From: Magnetococcales bacterium
GTDB lineage: Bacteria > Pseudomonadota > Magnetococcia > Magnetococcales > DC0425bin3
Direction: 5' to 3'
NCBI GenBank assembly: GCA_015229045.1
Contig: JADGCJ010000107.1
Location: 1 to 11,195 of the forward strand
DNA: 11,195 nt
The first letter of the stretch is position 1; every line of letters begins with the position of its first letter. The position numbers were made by a program, and so were the translations under genes. Below, one piece after another: positions 5,808 through 11,195 of the stretch. The notes under the pieces are model-generated. The model saw only the letters and a list, made by a program, of their open reading frames with translations. It was not told where the DNA came from and searched no databases.

Positions 5808-7853
5808 TCAACGCATTATCGGTATGTCGATATGAATGGTCACACCGGCCCCGGGTGCGCTTTGACAAGAGATGGCTCCCCCCAGGGTCTGGGTGGCCAG
5901 ATTGTAGACGATATGCATTCCCAGTCCACTTCCTCCCAGATCCCGGCGAGTGGTGTAGAATGGTTCGAAGATGCGACTTCGACTCTCTTCGGACATCCCC
6001 TTGCCATTGTCCCGGTAGGTGAAATGGAGTCGATCCCAAAAGACCTGAAAATCCATGGTGATCTGTCCGGCCTCGTCCGAGTCAAATGCGTGAATCAGGG
6101 AGTTGTTGATCAGATTGATCACGATTTGGGAAAAGGCCCCGGGATGACTCCGGATCTCCAGATCGTTCGTGCAGGACACAGCCACCATCAGTTTCGTATG
6201 TCTGAGTTCGTGATGCATGGTCAACACGGCCGATTCCACATAGTCCCGCACCTTGAAGGTCCGCAATTTCTCGCTGGATTGATCCACTGCCACGGACTTG
6301 AAGCTGCACACCAGATCCGAAGCCCGCTCCAGATTGACGCGAATCAGACCGGACAGACGCAAGGAAGAGGCAATATATGCCTCCAGTTCATCCTCGGAGA
6401 TTCCCTCGCCATGCAGTAATTCCACAAAGGCGTGCGTGCGTTCTTCCAACTCCGAGGCGGCCGTCACCCCAATCCCCACCGGAGTGTTGATCTCGTGGGC
6501 CACGCCAGCGACCATGCTGCCCAGACCGGCCATTTTCTCCGACTGCACCAATTCGGCGTACAAACGTTTCTCCTCGGACATGTCGGCAATCATCCCCACG
6601 AAGGATGGCCTTCCCTCCATCACCATCCGATTGACTGCCAGACGAATCGGAAAGGTCGTCCCATCCTTGTGCATGGCCTCCGACTCGAATGCGGCCTTGC
6701 CCAGAATATGGCTCTCCCCGGTCTCCAGGTAGGCATGAGAACTCGACTCGTGCGCCTCCCGCATGCCACACGGGACCAGTTTCGATACCGGTTTGCCGAG
6801 AATCTCGTCCCGGCTGTAACCGAACAACCGCTCTGCCGCAACGTTGAATACCCGGATATGCTCTTCATTATCCGCCACGACAATCCCGAACGGCGCACTC
6901 TCGATGATCGTTCTTTCCAGTTGCACCACCTCGTCGAAAAGACGCTTCTCCTCGCTCATGTCGACGATCATGGCGATGAACGAGAAACCGTCCTCCATTC
7001 CCAGTCGACTGACCGCCAAACGGATGGGAAACAAACTGCCATCCCTGCGCATCCCCTGTGCCTCGAAAGGTGTCTGTCCCAGGATGTGCAGGTTGTCGGT
7101 CTCGATGCAGCACCGCATGATATCCTTCGACAGACCACGCAGGGGAAACGGCACCAGGCTGATGATGTTCGTTCCGTATACGTCCTGTTTGTCGTACCCG
7201 AACAGGTGTTCGGCAGCCGAATTGAAAATCTGAATGGCACCTTTTTCGTTGACCGTGATGATGCCGCAAGGAGTGTTCTCGATGACCATCCGGCGCATCT
7301 GTTCACTCATGTGGATCTGTTTCTCCGCAGCCAGACGCTTCAGGGCACCCGCCACGATGGCTGCGGCGGTTTGCAAAAAATTGATGCATTCCGGATCCCC
7401 ATCCGCATCAGGGAGCAAATACAGGACGATGACGCCTTCGACCTGACCATCGAACATGATCGGTACATTGTAATGTCCATGAGGTTGCATGCCGTCGAAA
7501 CAGATTTCGTGGCGTTCGTCGACCACGGAGGCGAATTGGATCTGCCCGGTCAGTGCCGCGCGGCCACAGAGACAGTGTCCGAAGGGAACTTCGGCACACA
7601 AGGAAAGCAACTCCCTGGCCAGATTGCGTTTGGCCACCAGGACCAAATTCTGCCTGGCCTCGTCCACAAGAAAAACGGCTCCTTTGTCCTCGGCCCCGAG
7701 AAAGGAGAAATGCGAAAACAGATTCAACGCTCCATCAAGGAGTTCTTCGATGTTTCTGGCATCGATGGACTTCCTGAGAAAAGCATTGATCGCGTTCTTG
7801 ACGTTGATCTCCTTGCGCAGACGTTCCAGTTGATCATTTATTTCGGAGTTCAT
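5808..7853 (-). CDS. Soluble GAF-PAS-PAS sensor histidine kinase
   Basis: The 681-residue protein has no membrane segment. A short helical start is followed by a GAF domain (about 30-175) with a cysteine-bearing motif GHCLCGRAALTG (92-103). Two PAS domains follow (about 185-305 and 310-430), each with FGY and FPIRLAV and each ending in a DMSEEKR linker. The kinase core carries VAHEINTPVG (H453), an N box around N580-N584, DNGKG (615-619) and GGSGLGMHIVY (640-650). The HEINT motif fits kinases that can also act as phosphatases. Its PAS2-kinase half is very similar to that of the kinase 20 bases upstream, so the two arose by duplication with exchanged sensors. The input is cytoplasmic; the ligand is unknown. 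The ribosome binding site is modest (GGGAG about 10 bases upstream), and translation may depend on the upstream gene. Likely targets are the receivers encoded downstream. Confidence 0.92.
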   Translation of the reverse strand: MNSEINDQLERLRKEINVKNAINAFLRKSIDARNIEELLDGALNLFSHFSFLGAEDKGAVFLVDEARQNLVLVAKRNLARELLSLCAEVPFGHCLCGRAALTGQIQFASVVDERHEICFDGMQPHGHYNVPIMFDGQVEGVIVLYLLPDADGDPECINFLQTAAAIVAGALKRLAAEKQIHMSEQMRRMVIENTPCGIITVNEKGAIQIFNSAAEHLFGYDKQDVYGTNIISLVPFPLRGLSKDIMRCCIETDNLHILGQTPFEAQGMRRDGSLFPIRLAVSRLGMEDGFSFIAMIVDMSEEKRLFDEVVQLERTIIESAPFGIVVADNEEHIRVFNVAAERLFGYSRDEILGKPVSKLVPCGMREAHESSSHAYLETGESHILGKAAFESEAMHKDGTTFPIRLAVNRMVMEGRPSFVGMIADMSEEKRLYAELVQSEKMAGLGSMVAGVAHEINTPVGIGVTAASELEERTHAFVELLHGEGISEDELEAYIASSLRLSGLIRVNLERASDLVCSFKSVAVDQSSEKLRTFKVRDYVESAVLTMHHELRHTKLMVAVSCTNDLEIRSHPGAFSQIVINLINNSLIHAFDSDEAGQITMDFQVFWDRLHFTYRDNGKGMSEESRSRIFEPFYTTRRDLGGSGLGMHIVYNLATQTLGGAISCQSAPGAGVTIHIDIPIMR

Positions 7854-7873
7854 GATCCCGGGACTCCCGTCGA

Positions 7874-10129
7874 TTAGGCAGATTGGTCGTTATTCATTCC
7901 CAGGGGAACCCGGATCAGGAAATGCGTTCCTTTGCCGATCATACTGTGGCAATGGATGGATCCATTCAAAGTTTGGGTCACCAGATTGTAGACAACATGC
8001 ATCCCGAGACCCGTCCCCCCCTGGTTGCGACGTGTGGTGAAAAAGGGTTCGAAAATGCGCTGCTGCACCTCTTCGGACATGCCCGATCCATCGTCGCTGT
8101 AATTGAAATACAACAGTTCCCCCACCACGGAAAACTTCATCACGATCCGGCCATCGGCATCCGGCGCATATCCGTGGATGTGCGAATTGTTGACCAGGTT
8201 GATCACAATCTGGGAAATGGCTCCGGGATGACCACGCATCACAAGATCTTCCGGACATTCAATGGTCACTTCCAGCCGTGTTCCACGCAATTCGTGATAC
8301 AACGTTTTGACTGCCGACTCCACACACGCCCTCACCATGAAGGTCCGTACCATTTCACCGGATCGGTCCACGGCGACCGCCTTGAAGTTGCGCACCAGAT
8401 CCGCCGCCCTTTCCAGATTGCCCCGTATCAGTCCTGCCATTCGGGCGGTAAAGGCGATGTGTTCCGACAACTCCTCTTCGGAGATCCCTTCCCGCTCCAG
8501 CAGGGCAACGAAGCTTTGGATGCGATCCTCCAACTCCGAAGAGGCCGTGACCCCGATTCCAACCGGGGTATTGATCTCATGTGCCACGCCGGTCACCATG
8601 TTGCCGAGAGCCGCCATCTTTTCTGACTGGATCAACTCCGACAGCAGGCGTTTCTCTTCGGTCATGTCGATGATGACACCCAGAAAGACGAATCTTTGAT
8701 CCATGACCACCCGATCGACCGCCAGACGGATCGGGAAGACCACCCCGTCCCGACGCAGCGCCGCAGTCTCGAACGGAGGATGCCCGAGAATCTTCGCCTC
8801 TTCAGTAACACGATAATGGTGGAATCCCGCCTTATGGCTCTGTTTCAACTCGGGAGGGACCAATATCACCACGTCTTCTCCGAGGATAGCGTCCCGATCG
8901 TACCCGAACAACCGCTGGCAGGCTGTGTTGAACTCCAGAATTTTCCCCATTCCGTCCGCAACCACGATGCCGAATGGGGCGCTGCGGATGATGGTTCGCT
9001 GCAGTTCATCGCTGCTCCGCAAAGCCATCTCCCAGGTCTGACGGCTATGTTCATCACGCAACATACGCCTCAGGAATTCAAAAAATGTCCATGTCAGCAT
9101 GAATCCGATACCCGGAACTGTCAACACTCCTAAAAAGAAATTATGAACACCTAATGTCACATCGTGATGATGGATCGCCGTGAATCGCCACAACCGATTG
9201 GCAACGGGGAAGGTCTTCGTCAAGCTCAACGTCCCGATTCCCGTCGGGGCGTATGGATCGGATTCCGGGTGGGTCCGATCCATACGGGTGATGTGGCAAT
9301 AAAGGAGATCTTCCTGTTGGGAAAAAGAGACATCGTGCAACCAGAAGGTGATTCCACGTGGGGAAAGGGCAGCCATGGCGTGTTCGATCAGGTCACCGAA
9401 ACGAACGACGCCGACAGCGAAACCCTGCAAATGGGTGCGACGCGCCTCCGGTGTGGAGACATCCTGACCATTGACGTAAATGGGGTGTACGAACAGCGCT
9501 CCGTGCTGGTTCGAGGACTCCTGTACCAACCTGATCCGAGATGTCACTGCGGTCATTCCGCTCTCCATGGCTTTCTCGAAGGTTTCCCATCGCATGGGAT
9601 CCGAGGCGACGTCGAAACCAAAGACCTTTTCATTCCCGGAGAGAGGTTCCAGATAGTTGACCACAACGTATTCGTCCCTTACGTTGGCCGGAATCATCCG
9701 GTTCTGTTCCCGGCGTTCCAGGATCCGGAATCCAGGGAATTCCTGGGAGGTCATTTTTTCAAAATCGAGTCTTTCTTCATTTTTCACCCGACTGTTCCAG
9801 GATATTGCCTGGAATCCTTTTTTGCGTGCCAGAATCGGACGGACGTATGCGGCGAACTCTTCCCGATCCACATGATGGGATGCGACGAAGAGACCACGAA
9901 TGTCTTCCACAATGTCCAGATATTGATGAATGCCACTCAGGATCGCCTCGAAGCGTTCGCTGGCATCCTTCTCGAATTCCTGCCGGTGGATTTCCAACAA
10001 CAACGCATGCGCGACATACGCCCCGGCCAGGGAGACCAGCACGCCACCCACCAGTACGACCACCATGGCCTTGCGGATGATCAACTCTTTTTGCGTCATA
10101 CTTTTTTTGATTCCAGGGTATGACACCAT
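7874..10129 (-). CDS. Membrane CHASE-PAS sensor histidine kinase
   Basis: The 751-residue inner-membrane protein has a hydrophobic segment at about 20-43, a periplasmic CHASE-like sensor (about 60-250, with the typical EEFAAYV, ISWNSRV, VNYLEP and GFDVASDPMR) and a second membrane segment near 329-353. A PAS domain follows (about 375-495), then VAHEINTPVG (H517), an N box (IVINLVNNS, 641-649), DDGSG (679-683) and GGTGLGMHVVY (704-714). CHASE domains bind small external ligands; this one is unidentified. All kinase residues are present. The start is uncertain: ATG 10129 is used, but GTG 10141 and ATG 10099 are in frame, and none has a strong ribosome binding site. The first membrane segment lies within 10-24 residues of any of them. 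It heads the leftward gene set and ends 20 bases before the GAF kinase gene. Confidence 0.9.
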   Translation of the reverse strand: MVSYPGIKKSMTQKELIIRKAMVVVLVGGVLVSLAGAYVAHALLLEIHRQEFEKDASERFEAILSGIHQYLDIVEDIRGLFVASHHVDREEFAAYVRPILARKKGFQAISWNSRVKNEERLDFEKMTSQEFPGFRILERREQNRMIPANVRDEYVVVNYLEPLSGNEKVFGFDVASDPMRWETFEKAMESGMTAVTSRIRLVQESSNQHGALFVHPIYVNGQDVSTPEARRTHLQGFAVGVVRFGDLIEHAMAALSPRGITFWLHDVSFSQQEDLLYCHITRMDRTHPESDPYAPTGIGTLSLTKTFPVANRLWRFTAIHHHDVTLGVHNFFLGVLTVPGIGFMLTWTFFEFLRRMLRDEHSRQTWEMALRSSDELQRTIIRSAPFGIVVADGMGKILEFNTACQRLFGYDRDAILGEDVVILVPPELKQSHKAGFHHYRVTEEAKILGHPPFETAALRRDGVVFPIRLAVDRVVMDQRFVFLGVIIDMTEEKRLLSELIQSEKMAALGNMVTGVAHEINTPVGIGVTASSELEDRIQSFVALLEREGISEEELSEHIAFTARMAGLIRGNLERAADLVRNFKAVAVDRSGEMVRTFMVRACVESAVKTLYHELRGTRLEVTIECPEDLVMRGHPGAISQIVINLVNNSHIHGYAPDADGRIVMKFSVVGELLYFNYSDDGSGMSEEVQQRIFEPFFTTRRNQGGTGLGMHVVYNLVTQTLNGSIHCHSMIGKGTHFLIRVPLGMNNDQSA

Positions 10130-10611
10130 GCGATCACGCACGCTCTTCAGACGTAACTTCGATCATTCGATCCGCAGAGGGGGGACCTTGATCCGCTCAA
10201 GGAACCACGTTCACAGCACTTCATCCATTCGACCACGCCCGCCCACGACAACTCCGTCGGAATTTCGAACAAGGCCACAGGGTGAGGCTACGCCACCCCG
10301 TATGCCGTGTAAACCTCCATTTTGCCACTTCAGGCTCGTCCTTTCCTGAAAAACAATCCTGGTTCTTGTGACTTGATGGCAAGCACCCTTTCTTCCCGTG
10401 TCACCCGGGTGAATTGCCAGGGTACGATGGACCCGGGATTCGAGTCACGCTGAACCAATACACGCTGCGCCGCCGCGCCGAAGCCGTTGGTTGCCCCTGG
10501 AGATCAAACTCGTGTCACGATGACTGGATTCCGGACGCACCGCTCACTCTCGAAAGATCCTTGCAATCAGCTCAAGCGCTCTTGCCTGCCGAAACACCCG
10601 GAAGGTCCTGA
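10130..10611. other. Non-coding region upstream of the CHASE kinase gene
   Basis: These 482 bases show no gene I can support. Short open frames exist on both strands but encode nothing recognisable. The part up to about 10400 should hold the promoter of the leftward operon, yet I find no clear -35/-10 pair there. The inverted repeat at 10186-10202 is the only distinct element. The part from 10420 to 10611 may be eroded coding DNA belonging to the GGDEF/EAL remnant that follows, but its translation does not show this. Confidence 0.4.
10186..10202. repeat. Inverted repeat CCTTGA-N5-TCAAGG, possible operator
   Basis: The two 6-bp arms are perfect and separated by TCCGC. The site lies 57 bases upstream of the CHASE kinase start, where an operator or a leader hairpin would be expected. 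The short spacing suits either a dimeric regulator or a small RNA stem. No second copy was noticed in the window. Confidence 0.3.
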
Positions 10612-11195
10612 CCATCGCGCCGCCCCCTGCCCCCAACGTCGGCGCCATCCCCTCCCAGCCTCTCCGGCATCGTCGATCCCGATCTCGATTTCGTCGTCCA
10701 TATCGGCGGCGACGATTTCATCATCCTCTTCCGCAGCGAAGACTGGGAGGAACGGTGTCATCTCGCCCTGACCGAATTCGCCAGGGTGGCCAAAACCTTC
10801 TTCGACGGCAAACACATCGAACGGGGGGGGGTACCACTCGGAAGACCGTCAGGGAAAGAAGGTGTTCCATCCCCTGACCTCACTCTCCATCGACCCCGAG
10901 GCCAAAAAAATGGCCAAGAAGACGCCAGGAAACTCCCTCTTCATCAATCGCCGCCGGCCAGCCTCCTGGCCATCGTCGCCCTGGGACGACACCACGGCCT
11001 GCAGATCGTCGCCGAAGGCGTCGAGAACGAGGCGCAATTCACCTTGTTGACCAAGGCCGGTTGCGACGAATTGCAGGGTTTCTTCATCCACAAACCGCTC
11101 GATCCGGAAGTCGCCCCGGAGGCCTTCGCCGAATCGACCAACCGGCTGTTGGCCCGAACCGAGGTTCCGACCGGGGAAACCCCGGCGACGTCACA
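10612..11195 (+). pseudogene. Mosaic remnant of GGDEF and EAL coding sequence, running off the edge
   Basis: From about 10660 the plus strand encodes the second half of a GGDEF domain: IVDPDLDFVVHIGGDDFIIL, then FRSEDWEERC. The active-site motif is the variant GGDDF. The sense text changes frame at a run of nine G (10823-10831) and continues one frame over as GYHSEDRQGKKVFHPLTSLSI, then AKKMAKKTPGNSLFINRR. That is the tail of the GGDEF domains found at the C-terminus of EAL-CBS-GGDEF proteins. About 25 residues expected between SLSI and AKK are missing. Near 10950-10965 the text returns to the first frame as an EAL C-terminus: IVALGRHHGLQIVAEGVENE and CDELQGFFIHKPL. The EAL motif itself, most of that domain and any start codon are absent. 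At least two deletions and one frameshift have therefore scrambled the genes. The first frame stays open to the window edge. Confidence 0.8.
10823..10831 (+). repeat. Run of nine G at the GGDEF frameshift point
   Basis: Nine consecutive G sit exactly where the GGDEF remnant loses frame. With eight G the protein would read ERGGYHSEDRQG, the expected family text. The surplus base is thus a slippage mutation, a phase-variable tract or a sequencing error. Confidence 0.75.

Noticed and set aside
6432..7877. A 481-codon open frame on the plus strand, antisense to the GAF kinase gene
   Set aside because: It is the mirror of a fully recognisable kinase on the other strand. Its translation is rich in His, Arg and Asp with no family motif, as expected of an antisense shadow in GC-rich DNA.
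9164..10123. A 319-codon plus-strand open frame opposite the CHASE domain
   Set aside because: The minus strand encodes a clear CHASE sensor with membrane segments; the opposite frame shows no domain.
10280..10299. GGGTG/CACCC hairpin in the upstream region of the CHASE kinase
   Set aside because: The stem is five base pairs with no T-run or second copy, which is too weak to call.
1..11195. Defence system, prophage, transposase, CRISPR array or tRNA
   Set aside because: No transposase, integrase, nuclease, phage protein, terminal repeats, spaced direct repeats or cloverleaf-like sequence was seen. The recognisable genes are all for signal transduction.

Overview
The window looks like part of a signalling-rich chromosome of a motile Gram-negative bacterium. 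It is moderately GC-rich and holds sensor histidine kinases, receiver proteins, a PilZ protein, cyclic-di-GMP enzymes and a chemoreceptor remnant. The receiver family that occurs here three times, and the HEINTPVG-type kinases, suggest a proteobacterium, possibly of the Magnetococcales or deltaproteobacterial kind. That placement is a guess. Nothing here is housekeeping.

Layout, left to right. 41-178 (minus): the last ~45 codons of a methyl-accepting chemotaxis protein, without the rest of the gene. 179-544: AT-richer non-coding DNA with a good sigma70-type promoter near 367-395. 545-3126 (plus): a PilZ c-di-GMP receptor, a histidine kinase with an N-terminal receiver, and a receiver-PAS protein starting 5 nt after the kinase stop. 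3124-3139: a short palindrome holding the stop codons of both convergent gene sets. 10129-3137 (minus): a long probable operon read right to left. It encodes a membrane CHASE-PAS histidine kinase, a soluble GAF-PAS-PAS histidine kinase, an 88-codon receiver/GGDEF remnant, a receiver with a helical tail, an intact receiver-GGDEF diguanylate cyclase, and a broken receiver-HD-GYP gene. 10130-10611: non-coding DNA with one small inverted repeat. 10612-11195 (plus): a mosaic of damaged GGDEF and EAL coding sequence running off the right edge.

How it may work (inference): the two minus-strand kinases share nearly the same PAS-kinase half but carry different sensors (periplasmic CHASE, cytoplasmic GAF). 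They probably feed the co-transcribed receivers, one of which makes c-di-GMP, and the PilZ protein could read that signal out. Three receivers, encoded on both strands, share an unusual N-terminal signature (D-rich start, then P-L/I-x-R-Q-L-G-R). This suggests that both gene sets belong to one duplicated phosphorelay family.

The most striking feature is decay. Four genes or gene pieces are visibly truncated, internally deleted or frameshifted. Both c-di-GMP hydrolase signatures in the window (HD-GYP and EAL) are broken, while one diguanylate cyclase is intact with a complete active site and inhibitory site. I see no phage, transposon, CRISPR or RNA gene.
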